Under the pieces are notes generated by a model. The model saw nothing but the letters and a program-made list of their open reading frames with translations, ran no database searches and was not told where the DNA came from. Of a DNA stretch of 64,000 nt, positions 50,611 to 61,313 are shown in pieces (position 1 is the first letter of the stretch; each line of letters starts with the position of its first letter). The DNA comes from Candidozyma auris (lineage: Eukaryota; Ascomycota; Pichiomycetes; Serinales; Metschnikowiaceae). Where the stretch lies: contig NC_072818.1 of NCBI RefSeq assembly GCF_003013715.1, forward strand, positions 496,001 to 560,000. Reading direction: 5' to 3'. Made by a program: the position numbers and the translations under genes.

Positions 50611-52854
50611 TTAAATAATTCGAAAGAGCAAGTCGTTCACTTCACGATCAGTGAGACAGTCGAGCTTTGTCGAGAATCTCTCTCGGATTTGCAGAGGTTC
50701 CACGGCATTGTTTCTTAGAGATTTGGCCGTGGCCGCATCGAGGGAGCTCAACATCTCCAATGATTGGAGAACTTTCTTGTAGTTTCTGTTATTCACGTTG
50801 GTGAATAGCGTGTGGTCGTCATTGAGCATGAGCGGCACAGATAAGTGACTGACTAAGCAGTCAAAGTCGGTTTTGAGCTGCTCGACGCCGTTGGAATTGA
50901 ACTGGTTGTTGGTGACAACATACTCATGAAAGATAGAGGCAAAACAGTCACACACTTTGCTAGTTACAAGAAAGTAGTCTGTCTCTGGAAGTGCACGTTT
51001 GAGAAAGGACATGTATGCTGGTACGATGGTGATGAAGTTTGAAAGCTGTGTCGATGGCTGATTTTTGGGTGACTCGTCGTCAATAACCCAAACGGCCGAG
51101 TTGACAAACATTTTGAGGGCCCCACGGATCTCTTTTCTGAAAAACTCATCGTACTTGGAGAACACTTTCTTAAGCATAGCAGTATATTGCTCAATAGCGG
51201 AGCTAAAAATCGAATCATCAGAAACTTTTGAGGTTGAAATATTTTTGTAGAAGTTCCATAGTTGAACGAACAAAAGCTCTACGCTCCACTGTTCCATGTG
51301 CTGGATCATGAACTTCAATGAGCAGTATAGCCCTGTGAGCATTTCCAAACCTTTCAACCCATTGTTAACTACAACGGGGGTGGTCGATGTACTGCTAGAC
51401 TTCGCTGAAGCTGGAAGGAAGTTGGAAATCAATTTAGAGCTGAGTGACTCGTTAAAAACCTTGAATGCATTTTCTGTCGCCTTCAAATACTCATCAAGAA
51501 AAGTAAGTTGAATGTTCGACACGTATTTGAGCTGATACTTGACAATACTGAGGGTCTTGAAGTGGGTCGTTAGATTGTCAAAGAGTTTCACCAAAGCATA
51601 TGCCGAGAAACTTGGCTTTAGCACAATATGGGGATTGGCAGAGGAGGCGTCGTATTCGTAGTCAATCTCAAATGCATCCTCGCGACCAATAATGTCGTTT
51701 TCGAAGCGCCTTTTGGCGAGCTGAAGCTCCAAATTGAGCCAGTTGGTCACGACAGGACTATCACTGTTTCCAGAGCCCATAAAAATGTCACCTGTGAGCC
51801 CCATCCACTTTTTATCTGGTGGCGTCTCAAAGCTCTCGATGTGAGGATTATACTTGTAGCCCACACGGAGTCTCTGATCAAAAGAAGACATCTCAAAGAT
51901 CAAGTGCGAGAGAAGCCTGCCATACTTCTCGAGCATATCTAGGTCGTCTTCCTCGTTTGCTTTCTCAATATGTGAATTTAGGGTCTTGGCCATCCCATTG
52001 ATTTTCTCTCTCACTGGCACAAGCGCTGCTGTGATCACCTCGAAGACGCCAATACGGCCATGCTTTACAAAACTGTCGCCAATTAGGAGCTCAATTGAGG
52101 AAAGATAGTCGGCAAAAAACTTCTCCACATAGTTCAATGCCCATTCAGGACGCGATATCCGATTCGTCTCAGAAACTTGGCCAAAATGGTAGTTGAAGCG
52201 CACGACAAACGGGCTCACAAGGCTCTCTAGCGCCCACCACACATTTGGGTAATGCGGGGTCCCAGAGATTGCCTGAAGGTCCACAAGGTCAGCCAAAAGT
52301 CTTGAAATGGCCTTCATTTTCAGTGCTGGCACCGAAATGGTCTCCTTGGGCGAGAGCCACCTGATCTCTTGCAACTGAGAGTCAAGCTGGGGTAACAACG
52401 ACCTCTTTCTCCGAAGAATCACTTCTTCAAGCTTAGCGTCAAGAACCTCTTTGGTGTCAAAGTGGTCAATTGTGCTTGTTTTTTCTGCGCATTGCCTCAA
52501 TCTTTCTAAACTCAAGTTGTCTCCCCCATCGAGCTCTGTCTCGATTTGTGCACCCAAAACCAACGCTTCCTGGACTAATTCGAGGTGTTGTTTTTCCTCT
52601 TCAAGCTTGCTTAGTTGCAATTTTGTCAGTTCAGTTCCATGCTCTCTGATCAACTCCGCTGCCTCCACCAAATTTCCTTCCTTAATTTGCAGTAGCAAGC
52701 TGGCCACTGAATCAGGCACTGGCGCTTCGTTCCCCAAGCTTCGTTCCTTCGCCGCAGCGTCGATACAAGCCAATTTGTCTTTAAGCTTTGTGATGTGATC
52801 GTCCACGTCATTTAAGTCTCCAAGAGACGTAAAGTGGGTGTTCACGTATTCCAT
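50611..52854 (-). CDS. TIP20: Tip20/RINT1, Dsl1 tethering complex subunit
   Basis: A 747-aa helical protein with an N-terminal coiled coil (residues about 15-60 and 90-115) and the RINT1/TIP20 domain, seen in PNVWWALESLVSPFVVRFNYHFG, RPEWALNYVEKFFADYL and LDEYLKA, through to VEPLQIRERFSTKLDCLTDREVNDLL. Tip20 with Dsl1 and Sec39 tethers COPI vesicles at the ER and binds the SNARE Ufe1/Sec20. The ATG at 52854 (MEYVNTHFTSLGDL) is the only ATG at the N-terminus. The gene lies in tandem upstream of DUN1. Confidence 0.93.
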   Translation of the reverse strand: MEYVNTHFTSLGDLNDVDDHITKLKDKLACIDAAAKERSLGNEAPVPDSVASLLLQIKEGNLVEAAELIREHGTELTKLQLSKLEEEKQHLELVQEALVLGAQIETELDGGDNLSLERLRQCAEKTSTIDHFDTKEVLDAKLEEVILRRKRSLLPQLDSQLQEIRWLSPKETISVPALKMKAISRLLADLVDLQAISGTPHYPNVWWALESLVSPFVVRFNYHFGQVSETNRISRPEWALNYVEKFFADYLSSIELLIGDSFVKHGRIGVFEVITAALVPVREKINGMAKTLNSHIEKANEEDDLDMLEKYGRLLSHLIFEMSSFDQRLRVGYKYNPHIESFETPPDKKWMGLTGDIFMGSGNSDSPVVTNWLNLELQLAKRRFENDIIGREDAFEIDYEYDASSANPHIVLKPSFSAYALVKLFDNLTTHFKTLSIVKYQLKYVSNIQLTFLDEYLKATENAFKVFNESLSSKLISNFLPASAKSSSTSTTPVVVNNGLKGLEMLTGLYCSLKFMIQHMEQWSVELLFVQLWNFYKNISTSKVSDDSIFSSAIEQYTAMLKKVFSKYDEFFRKEIRGALKMFVNSAVWVIDDESPKNQPSTQLSNFITIVPAYMSFLKRALPETDYFLVTSKVCDCFASIFHEYVVTNNQFNSNGVEQLKTDFDCLVSHLSVPLMLNDDHTLFTNVNNRNYKKVLQSLEMLSSLDAATAKSLRNNAVEPLQIRERFSTKLDCLTDREVNDLLFRII

Positions 52855-54014
52855 GGGGAGGAAGGTGTTGCAGAAGTGTTGATAGTGTGAAGGCCAAGGA
52901 GTGTACAAAGCGAGTGAATGAAAGCAAGACGCTTTTCATTGGATTCAAATTGAAGGATGTTTGAGGACGATAAATTTTATTTGACGTTGCAATGCTTCAT
53001 TAGTGAGTGGATTTAGGAGTAAACAACGAATAGTGAATATTGTGCTTGGGTTGACTAAAGGTTCTTCATCATATGTGGCTGCGAAAAATGGCTGCAAGCT
53101 GTTAGTGAAAAGGACCCCAACAGAATAGCTGAACAGTGAATAAGGAGAATAAGATTTGGATAGCAATTTCTTCTGCTGGTACAGAAATCTCCTTTTTTTA
53201 TAGTAAATATCTTTTGTAAGGCACCCAGATGTTGTAGTGACCTGGCATTAATGCCTTCAACTGAAAGGATGAGGTTTATTCAGTTTTGAGCCAAATCTTC
53301 CTAGGACGGACGTTTTCCAAACAGGCGGAGCACTCTTATACCGCTTACGCATGTCATCAATTCAATTGACAGACTGAAACTCCATTGAGTCACTTCCAGG
53401 TAAAAGTACTACTACCTCTTTTAGCGCCAGACACACTGAGGCTTCCACATACAGAAAAGTAGTATCTTTAGCAAAAAAACGAAATATCGCACATTAGAAA
53501 TCAAGGAGCAAAAGTAGAATCTTCGAGAACACAATTGGCCAAAATCATTTGATCCAATTCTCTCTGTTAAAAGACTTCTTTCTTTTCTCCTTTATCATCT
53601 TTCTACTCTTCCTCGCTGTATGGTCCTATCTAGCCACCTCAAATGCATTCACAGTCGCCTGATCTCTATGAGAGATAGTCTTAACTTCCACAACATTAAG
53701 AATTAATAATTACTTCTTCCCATGAATTGCAGTACCATGTGTCGTTTCTGTCTTAGAAGCCATCCTAATGGCATTTCGCAGCCATTTCTATCTCTCCAAC
53801 TTCTTCGCTCCCATACTCCTAAAAAGCTCAAGACATGATAGATCGAGTTGCAAACTTATTTATGATGAATCGTAGCGTAAAATGCCCCTCTTACTTCACT
53901 TTTTAGTCAATTCCTTCAATTTTTCGGGTTCTTCATCATCCTCCCGGTCGTGCACCTCCCAACACCACTTGACATCTCAATTTCTTCACGTACTACTACA
54001 TCAATTCACGAACA
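52855..54014. other. TIP20-CCT3 divergent intergenic region
   Basis: A tandem pair of the recurring motif at 53076-53098 and another at 53774-53784 (minus strand), 230 bp before the CCT3 ATG. No gene is seen. Confidence 0.55.
53076..53098 (+). promoter_or_regulatory. two directly abutting copies of the recurring motif
   Basis: TGGCTGCGAAAAA is followed at once by TGGCTGCAAG, 13 bp from start to start, about 220 bp upstream of TIP20. Confidence 0.65.
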
Positions 54015-55601
54015 ATGCAAGCTCCAGTGGTATACTTGAACGCTAATACCGAGAGACAGTCGGGCCGCCAGGCGCAGGTGCTGAACATCACAGCAGCAAA
54101 GGCTGTGGCAGATATCATCAGAACATGTCTCGGGCCAAAGGCGATGCTCAAGATGTTGTTGGACCCAATGGGAGGAATCGTGCTTACCAACGATGGGCAC
54201 GCTATTTTGCGTGAGATCGACGTGTCTCATCCAGCAGCAAAGTCTATGATTGAGCTAAGTAGGACACAGGACGAAGAGGTGGGAGATGGAACCACCACAG
54301 TGATCATCTTGGCTGGTGAGATCTTGGCCCAGACGTTTCCTTACATTGAGAAGAACTTGCACCCGGTGGTGATTATTCAGGCTTTGAAGCAGGCATTGAG
54401 TGATGCTTTGGAGATCATCCACTCTGTCTCCGTGCCTGTGGACACAGAAAACGACGAGGCCATGATAAAATTGATCAAGGCTTCCATTGGCACGAAATAC
54501 GTGCACAAGTGGTCGGAGAAGATGTGCCAGTTGGCGTTGCAGGCAGTGAGAACAGTCAAAGTTGAGCAGGGGGACTACAAAGAGATCGACACTAAAAGGT
54601 ACGTTCGTGTCGAGAAGATCCCAGGTGGTGAAGTCACAGACAGTGAGGTGTTGGATGGCATCTTGTTGAATAAAGACGTCACCCACCCTAAAATGAAGAG
54701 ACACATCGAGAACCCTCGTGTTATACTTTTGGACTGCCCATTAGAGTATAAGAAGGGAGAGTCGCAGACCAACATCGAAATCACAAAAGAAGAGGACTGG
54801 AACAGGATCTTGCAGATCGAGGAGGAACAAGTCAAGTTGCTCTGTGACCAGCTCTTGGAATTCAAGCCAGACGTTGTCATCACAGAAAAGGGCGTTTCCG
54901 ATTTGGCCCAGCACTACTTGTTGAAAGGTGGTGTGACCGCATTGAGAAGAGTCAAGAAGTCAGATAACAACAGAATCGCCCGTGCAACTGGTGCCACTAT
55001 TGTGAACCGTGTCGAAGACTTAAAGGAATCTGACGTTGGTGTCAAGTGTGGCCTTTTCAAGGTCGAGCTCATCGGTGACGAATATTACACCTACTTGATC
55101 AAATGTAAAGACCCACGCTCGTGCTCTGTGTTGTTGAGAGGCGCATCAAAGGATATCTTAAACGAGATCGACAGAAACCTCGAGGACGCCATGGCTGTGG
55201 CGCGTAATGTCATGTTCGAGGCTTCCTTGTCGCCAGGAGGAGGTGCTACTGAAATGGCAGTAAGTGTGAAACTTGCAGAGAAAGCCAAGTCCATCGAAGG
55301 TGTTGCTCAGTGGCCGTACCAGGCTGTTGCTGATGCCTTTGAGATTATACCCAGAACATTGGTGCAGAACTGCGGTGGTAACCCTATCCGTGTGTTGTCA
55401 CAATTGAGAGCCAAACATGCCGAGGGCCAGCACACGTTTGGCATTGATGGAGAGAACGGCAAAGTTGTTGATATGAACGAGTACGGTATTTGGGAGCCTG
55501 AGGTGATCAAGCAGCAATCGATTAAGACCGCTGTGGAGAGTGCTTGTCTTTTGTTGAGAGTGGATGATATTGTCAGCGGCGTTCGTCAGCAGCTGCAGTA
55601 G
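54015..55601 (+). CDS. CCT3: CCT/TRiC chaperonin subunit gamma
   Basis: A 528-aa protein that follows S. cerevisiae Cct3 almost end to end: MQAPVVYLNANTERQSGRQAQV-(CTG)-NITAAK, TCLGPKAMLKMLLDPMGG, DGTTTVIILAGEIL with the conserved catalytic Asp-Gly-Thr-Thr-Thr, SQTNIEITKEEDWNRIL, GATIVNRVEDL and the C-terminal GVRQQLQ. CTG at 54081-54083 (residue 23) lies where S. cerevisiae has Ser (QISNITAAK). The subunit belongs to the cytosolic double-ring chaperonin that folds actin, tubulin and WD-repeat proteins. The start is clear from the family N-terminus. Confidence 0.98.
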   Translation: MQAPVVYLNANTERQSGRQAQVLNITAAKAVADIIRTCLGPKAMLKMLLDPMGGIVLTNDGHAILREIDVSHPAAKSMIELSRTQDEEVGDGTTTVIILAGEILAQTFPYIEKNLHPVVIIQALKQALSDALEIIHSVSVPVDTENDEAMIKLIKASIGTKYVHKWSEKMCQLALQAVRTVKVEQGDYKEIDTKRYVRVEKIPGGEVTDSEVLDGILLNKDVTHPKMKRHIENPRVILLDCPLEYKKGESQTNIEITKEEDWNRILQIEEEQVKLLCDQLLEFKPDVVITEKGVSDLAQHYLLKGGVTALRRVKKSDNNRIARATGATIVNRVEDLKESDVGVKCGLFKVELIGDEYYTYLIKCKDPRSCSVLLRGASKDILNEIDRNLEDAMAVARNVMFEASLSPGGGATEMAVSVKLAEKAKSIEGVAQWPYQAVADAFEIIPRTLVQNCGGNPIRVLSQLRAKHAEGQHTFGIDGENGKVVDMNEYGIWEPEVIKQQSIKTAVESACLLLRVDDIVSGVRQQLQ

Positions 55602-56743
55602 GTTCAGTGTATATATTGATAGACGGCGAAGGGAAATGGTGTAAGAACAAGAGGTGCAGTGAGTTCTTCTACGAAGCAAGAAAAAATTAACGATAATCGA
55701 ACAATCGATTCTGATCAAGTCATATACGTTCAGATAGTCCTCTCATCTATGAATAATAGTCCGAGCTATTCTTAGATGTGGTTTAGCCGCCAAATGTATT
55801 GCACCTCGTGCATAGTTTAGTCAATTGGCCTGATTTCGATTTGACTGTATCAAGTTTGCACTAGTTTTTCTAGAAGGAAGCTATAAGTTTGTGAGGATTG
55901 TAAGTATCCATTCATGCCTCCGTGAGGTTAGTGCGTGCTTATCTAAAAATTCCAAGCCTGTCCAAATCTAGCCATTTACACAAGCTCAAGAACTCGCTTC
56001 ACATACAAATACAAATTAAGTGAAGATCATCAGATCAAATCTCTAGTCGGCATTTCCTCTTAATCCAGCTCTCACGACTGAGACCTCTTCATCTCCCTCG
56101 TCGCCTTTCTTTCAACAGCTTTTCGCAGCCATTCCCAGAACATCCACAAAATGATTCCACCCTACGTCACCTCCACATTCTATAAATACACCAAAAGCAA
56201 CACAGCAACAATTTCCAAAGCATCGCTACCTATTCAAATCATTCAATTCCTCAATCGAGCAACCTGATATTCCCAGACCTTCTGTGTCAAAATTTCCCCA
56301 AAAACACTTACCCAAACGGGCCAAATGCAAAACAAGCAAAAGTGTTCTTCGCGGCAGCTACCTCGCAGGCCACCTGCTTGCACGTATTGACAATCCCCCC
56401 AGAATTGGCAATGACACAGAGGTTGCGAGCGAAAAGAAGAAAAAATGGCGCCGAAACCACCCCTGTTTCGGAAGTGGATTTGCAATTCCATCAGCGATTT
56501 CCCAGTGGAACTTTGCGATCTGTAGCTGCTGCCTCATTGCCCTTTCTGTAGGCCCTACCGCGCTCTGCCTGGTGCCTCTACTCTCTCTCACTGATCCAGC
56601 CGTGCAAATCGTTGAACCACCCTTCTTCCTAGGCAGGTGCACTTCATTCATTCCCAGACTCATTTCATTCGTTCTTTTACTACCCGAAACCTTTTCCCCT
56701 TGCATAATACCTACTTCATCTCCTTCGCTTCAATCCCTATAAG
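55602..56743. other. CCT3-CYK3 intergenic region
   Basis: One motif copy TTTTCGCAGCCA at 56120-56131. Open frames at 56284-56742 have no recognisable content and the region looks like a long promoter plus leader. Confidence 0.5.
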
Positions 56744-59521
56744 ATGGACCCTCAGGTGCCCTTTTTGGCCAAGGCCAAGGTCTCCTGGTCAGGGGAAGAA
56801 GAAGGCGACTTGGGCTTCCTAGAGAACGAAATCATCAAGGTGTTCCACATTGTCGACGAGCTGTGGTGGCAGGGGCTGCTTTCACGAAACGGCAACGAGG
56901 GCATCTTCCCAAAAGAGTTTGTCAATATCGTGGTGGACTCCAGATCCAACAGTCAGGTACCTACCCCCACAAAAACGGGCCAGCAGAGATCAAGGGCTTC
57001 TAGGGAAACTACACCGGTGCCTATGCTGAAGCTGCCCTATGTCAATTCCACTTCACTGAAGTTATACCAGGGAAAACGAGCCTCGCAGTCGTTCTCTCCT
57101 ATGACGACTCCTACTAAGGCCAAGGCAACGCCTACGAAGAGTTCTCCTGGCGCAAGCTACGCCTATAAGATGTCGCCAGCATCGAAACTGGCTCCACAGC
57201 TTTACGCTGACCACTCGTTTGACCAGAAAAGACTGCCTAATCCCAAGCTCTACTCGCAGTATGTGATGAACTCTGGCATCTCAAGAGACAGCACTGATTA
57301 TAAAAGACATAGCATGGTGGATTTGAAACATACCAACGATCTTAGAAACGCCGTTCCCGTGGATGACTACACCGAGGACGACGACTTGCTCGAGCTGATC
57401 TCTTATAAAAAGCAGCAGCTTGAGAAGGAATTGATGAACTTGAAGCGGTTAGAGCGGAGCCACGTCCAACAAAAACAGCGCCAGAGCCTCCTGGTCGAAT
57501 CTTCTTTTGTCAGTGAAGACCTCTTATCTTCGAGACGCAATTATAACTCAAAGGATGACCTTGGAGCAAAACTAGCACTCGTTGATGAGCCTGAGCTCGT
57601 TGATGACGAGGAAGACGACGTTTCAGCGCCTCCTCCGCCTCCTCCCCCAAAGCATAAGGCTCTGGTCTCCATTCCTTTCGCTCCTGAAGACTTTAGAGCC
57701 TCTGGTGCCTCCAATTTACAGGCAGACCAGTCATGGAGACAGCTGCAGAACGAGCAACTCAAACTCTCCTTAAAATCTTTGCAAAGTGATGTTCTCAATC
57801 TCTCGGAATTGAGTGCTACATCTGCTGGCTCATTCATGAGACACAAGTACGAGAGAGAGATGAATGATAATGAAAACCGTATGAGCCGCTTGAGCATCAC
57901 TGAAGACCCCGCTGAGACTCCATCTGATGTCATGAACTCTGTTTTTAAAGATAAAAAGTCCAAGCATCCGAAGATCTTTAAGATGCTTATGAAAAAGAAA
58001 CCCGAGCAGAATTTAATGGAGCAAAGACTCGAACAGAGCCAGCCCGATGATTGGCAGAGTTTCAAGGTTGACTTGAACAGAATGAACACGTTGACTTCAC
58101 AAGACAAACAATTACGCACCAAAAGAGCTGTACGTAAAGAGCCAAATTTTATTGCAAGGCCGTTGGACTTTGTCACTGACATCAATGAAAGTGAGACGTT
58201 TGGGCCAGACCAGCACTTACCTCCTCAAAAAAACATGAAGGTAAATATGCGAAAGGTGGCTGACTTTTCAGAAAGATACTCTTATAGCTTCGACTTCAAC
58301 GATTTGATCTCAGACATCAGTGTCAAATTTGGCACTTGGAGACCCAACGAGATAAGAGCGGTGTTATTGCACTTGTGCAAATTTAGAATCATCGAAGAAA
58401 GCGAGCGGATTCTGCAAGCAAAACCCAAGTTGAGCGAAGTCATGGCCAAGGGCGAGGCAACAATTTTCCAACTTAATTATCTTTTCAAAAAGCTTCTTGA
58501 GGCATTGCGTATTCCATCCGAGGTAGTACTTGGATTCTGGAAAAAGCCCAACGAATTTTATCATAACGAACAATACGTCGTCAATCACTGCTGGCTCTCT
58601 GTGATGGTTGAGACAGACATCTACGGCAATGGATCTTTCCGCATCATTGACCTCATGTGTTTCAAGAATGGCTCTATCTGCAATAAAGAAGGTTTCAACG
58701 AGTTCTATTTCTTGGCCGAACCTTTAGACTTGGTGTCCACTCACATTCCGTCTGTGATCGAGTTACAACATGTTTGTCCACCAGTGGATCTTAATATTGC
58801 ATACCACTTGCCACGAATGTATTCTGGCTGGTCCAAAAACAGTCTTGTTTTCAAAAACTTCAACAACGCATTGACTCGTATTCGAGACTTGGAGTTTTTT
58901 GAGGCAGACATTCTCATCCCCACAAATGTGGAACTTTTTACTCTAATCAAAACATCTAGAGCAACCTCCAACGACTACACTTTGTGCCAGATCTACTGGA
59001 GTGGCGGTAAGAGAATCGCCAAGGTGAAAGCAGTTCTCCCAGATAAAGAGGAAGTTGGAGTGTTGCAGATATTTGCTGGAGCCAAGGGACTACAGACTCA
59101 CTTCGATAACATCCACGAGTTGGCGTGCGTTATCCCACTCTACCATTCAGGCTCGCAGAAGCCATGCAAGCTCGTTCCTCGCTTCCCAACGAACCAGGCA
59201 CAAAATAATGATCTTTACATCAAGCATCCTCAGCTTCACAATATCCGCGTGGGCCATGCGTACAACTTCGAGATAGAAGTGCATCCGTCCATGGGGCTCA
59301 ACTCGGGTCTGGGTATCATGAATCAAGACTTCAAGCTCGTGATTGAGTCGCCACTGGGCAAGTACACACGGCTAGTGCATGACGAGCCCCACAAGCCATA
59401 TGGCACGTTCCGTACAAATATGAACTGTCAAGAGAACGGTACCTACCGAGCGTTGGTGATTGGTGACAGCGGCAACAGCTGGTATGTGTTTGCCCAATGG
59501 GAATGCGCTGGGCTGCATTAA
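56744..59521 (+). CDS. CYK3: cytokinesis protein Cyk3 (SH3 and transglutaminase-like)
   Basis: A 925-aa protein. An N-terminal SH3 domain (residues about 8-65: AKVSWSGEEEGDLGFLENEIIKVFHIVDELWWQGLL...GIFPKEFV) is followed by a long, disordered, Ser/Pro-rich region with a PPPPPPPK stretch near residue 300, and a transglutaminase-like domain at about 530-700 whose catalytic triad is degenerate in this family. The C-terminal beta domain ends WYVFAQWECAGLH. Cyk3 acts at the bud neck with Hof1 and Inn1 to activate chitin synthase II and septum formation. Length and order match S. cerevisiae Cyk3 (885 aa). The start ATG is at 56744. Confidence 0.94.
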   Translation: MDPQVPFLAKAKVSWSGEEEGDLGFLENEIIKVFHIVDELWWQGLLSRNGNEGIFPKEFVNIVVDSRSNSQVPTPTKTGQQRSRASRETTPVPMLKLPYVNSTSLKLYQGKRASQSFSPMTTPTKAKATPTKSSPGASYAYKMSPASKLAPQLYADHSFDQKRLPNPKLYSQYVMNSGISRDSTDYKRHSMVDLKHTNDLRNAVPVDDYTEDDDLLELISYKKQQLEKELMNLKRLERSHVQQKQRQSLLVESSFVSEDLLSSRRNYNSKDDLGAKLALVDEPELVDDEEDDVSAPPPPPPPKHKALVSIPFAPEDFRASGASNLQADQSWRQLQNEQLKLSLKSLQSDVLNLSELSATSAGSFMRHKYEREMNDNENRMSRLSITEDPAETPSDVMNSVFKDKKSKHPKIFKMLMKKKPEQNLMEQRLEQSQPDDWQSFKVDLNRMNTLTSQDKQLRTKRAVRKEPNFIARPLDFVTDINESETFGPDQHLPPQKNMKVNMRKVADFSERYSYSFDFNDLISDISVKFGTWRPNEIRAVLLHLCKFRIIEESERILQAKPKLSEVMAKGEATIFQLNYLFKKLLEALRIPSEVVLGFWKKPNEFYHNEQYVVNHCWLSVMVETDIYGNGSFRIIDLMCFKNGSICNKEGFNEFYFLAEPLDLVSTHIPSVIELQHVCPPVDLNIAYHLPRMYSGWSKNSLVFKNFNNALTRIRDLEFFEADILIPTNVELFTLIKTSRATSNDYTLCQIYWSGGKRIAKVKAVLPDKEEVGVLQIFAGAKGLQTHFDNIHELACVIPLYHSGSQKPCKLVPRFPTNQAQNNDLYIKHPQLHNIRVGHAYNFEIEVHPSMGLNSGLGIMNQDFKLVIESPLGKYTRLVHDEPHKPYGTFRTNMNCQENGTYRALVIGDSGNSWYVFAQWECAGLH

Positions 59522-60297
59522 TAGCATTTAATTTCATAAACACTCAATACATTAACCCAATAGATTAACAGGGTCAAAATGAAAGACTGAACCAAATTGA
59601 TATCGAGTGATTCTTTGTATGTTTTGTCACATTTGCAGATAAGTTCACTTCGTTAAGTCGGGAGTCATAGCCATGGGAAAAGTGTCGAAGAAAGAAACGA
59701 AGGAACCAGCGAGAGTATCAAAATCTACCCCATGTTTAGCTTTGAAAATTGTAGCCAACAAAAGACAGATTTAAGCAAATTATGGCAAGGCAGTAACCAA
59801 ACTTTGCTTGGAGGGGATCCATATCAGCAACCCAACTGAGCTCAAGAATAGGCAACTCCTGGGCCATATTAGGTAAGATCAATAAGGTGTCAAAGGTGTT
59901 AAGCGAAAAATGTTGGCTCCACGAGATTCCACTGTATACATCCTGACTTTCGAGAATCCATTGTACGAATCAACCACCTACTGTTCAAGATTTTGCAGCC
60001 ACTACTTTTCGCAGCCATTGCACTGTTCCCATGGCAGCATCGATGAGCATTACACCGAGATACAATTACAGAAGCCACAGCAACCAGGCACCTCGTTCAG
60101 TATCAAGTTAAAAATGAAGTACAAGAAGAGAATAGGAAAAAAAATAAACTCTAAAAAAAAAAAAGTATAAAAAAAATTAACTGTAATTCCATTTTGCTTC
60201 TCTCCTCCTCTGCCTGGTTAGCCTGGGTGTTCCCCAGACTTCGCGAAGTACAATATCTATAGTCAACTACGAGCACCAAGCAGTCTTCACCTTCTAC
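59522..60297. other. CYK3-KIN28 tandem intergenic region
   Basis: A motif pair lies at 59991-60017, about 285 bp before the KIN28 ATG. Poly-A runs occur near 60138-60180. Confidence 0.5.
59991..60017 (-). promoter_or_regulatory. paired copies of the recurring motif upstream of KIN28
   Basis: TTTTGCAGCCA and TTTTCGCAGCCA, 15 bp apart start to start and in the same orientation. Confidence 0.65.
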
Positions 60298-61293
60298 ATG
60301 TCGACAACAACTACACGAACAAAGACAAAGCGTGAGCTGGTAAGAAAGTACTCGAAGGACAAAAAGGTTGGTGAAGGTACTTATGCGGTGGTTTACGTGG
60401 GGAAGTCCGTGGACACGGGACGGGAAATAGCCATCAAGGAGATCAAGACAGGCCTTTTTAAAGACGGTCTCGACATGCTGGCGCTTCGAGAAGTAAAGTA
60501 TTTGCAAGAGGTTCGTCACAAGAACGTCATCGAGCTTATAGACGTCTTTATGTCGCTGGACAAGAACTTGAACTTGGTGCTTGAATTCTTGCCGTGTGAT
60601 TTGGAAGTGCTCATCAAGGACCACAGTGTGGTGTTCAAGTCGTCGGATATCAAGCTGTGGCTTCTTATGACGCTAAGGGGAGTTCACCATTGTCATCGAA
60701 ACTTCATCTTGCATCGAGACTTGAAACCCAATAACCTTTTGTTGGCGCCCGATGGGCAATTGAAGATTGCAGATTTTGGGTTGGCTAGGGCGTTTGGCAA
60801 CCCAAACGAAGATCTCACGTCAAACGTGGTCACAAGGTGGTATAGAGCACCAGAGCTCTTGTTTGGCGCCAAACATTACACTGGTGCTGTGGACGTGTGG
60901 TCGGTAGGCATAATCTTTGCTGAACTCATGCTCAGGACGCCGTATCTTCCAGGAAAGGACGATACAGACCAGCTAGATGTCACCTTCAAGGCCTTGGGCA
61001 CCCCCACAGAACAAACGTGGCCTAACGTGTCCAGCTTGCCCCTCTATAACGCCTTGAGGGTGTATCCTCCTCCCTCGAGACAGGAGCTACGGAATAGATT
61101 CAGTGCTGCTACTGAAAAAGCCCTAGATTTGATGATCTCCATGACCCAGCTAGACCCTGCCAGACGTTGTACGCTGACACAGGCTCTCATGCATGAATAC
61201 TTCACAGAAATTCCAATGGCTACAGACCCTGAAGATCTTCCAACTAAGGGCGGGAAGGCGGCATCTGGTGAGAAGAAGCGCCGTTTGAACTGA
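60298..61293 (+). CDS. KIN28: cyclin-dependent kinase Kin28 (TFIIH, CDK7)
   Basis: A 331-aa CDK. It shows VGEGTYAVVYVG (Gly loop, residues 24-35), IAIKEIK, the C-helix segment GLDM-(CTG)-ALREVKYLQE, HRDLKPNN, DFGLARAFG and the activation segment TSNVVTRWYRAPELLFG. S. cerevisiae Kin28 has GLDMSAIREVKYLQE, so the CTG at 60478-60480 (residue 61) sits at a Ser. Kin28 with cyclin Ccl1 is the TFIIH kinase that phosphorylates Ser5 of the Pol II C-terminal domain and drives promoter escape. The C-terminus ends in a Lys/Arg-rich tail. It is convergent with the next gene, 20 bp between stops. Confidence 0.97.
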   Translation: MSTTTTRTKTKRELVRKYSKDKKVGEGTYAVVYVGKSVDTGREIAIKEIKTGLFKDGLDMLALREVKYLQEVRHKNVIELIDVFMSLDKNLNLVLEFLPCDLEVLIKDHSVVFKSSDIKLWLLMTLRGVHHCHRNFILHRDLKPNNLLLAPDGQLKIADFGLARAFGNPNEDLTSNVVTRWYRAPELLFGAKHYTGAVDVWSVGIIFAELMLRTPYLPGKDDTDQLDVTFKALGTPTEQTWPNVSSLPLYNALRVYPPPSRQELRNRFSAATEKALDLMISMTQLDPARRCTLTQALMHEYFTEIPMATDPEDLPTKGGKAASGEKKRRLN

Positions 61294-61313
61294 TATCTAT
61301 AATGAGTAATTGT

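Noticed and set aside
57541..58185. 214-codon minus-strand frame opposite CYK3
   Set aside because: It mirrors the low-complexity Ser/Pro region of CYK3 and has no recognisable content.
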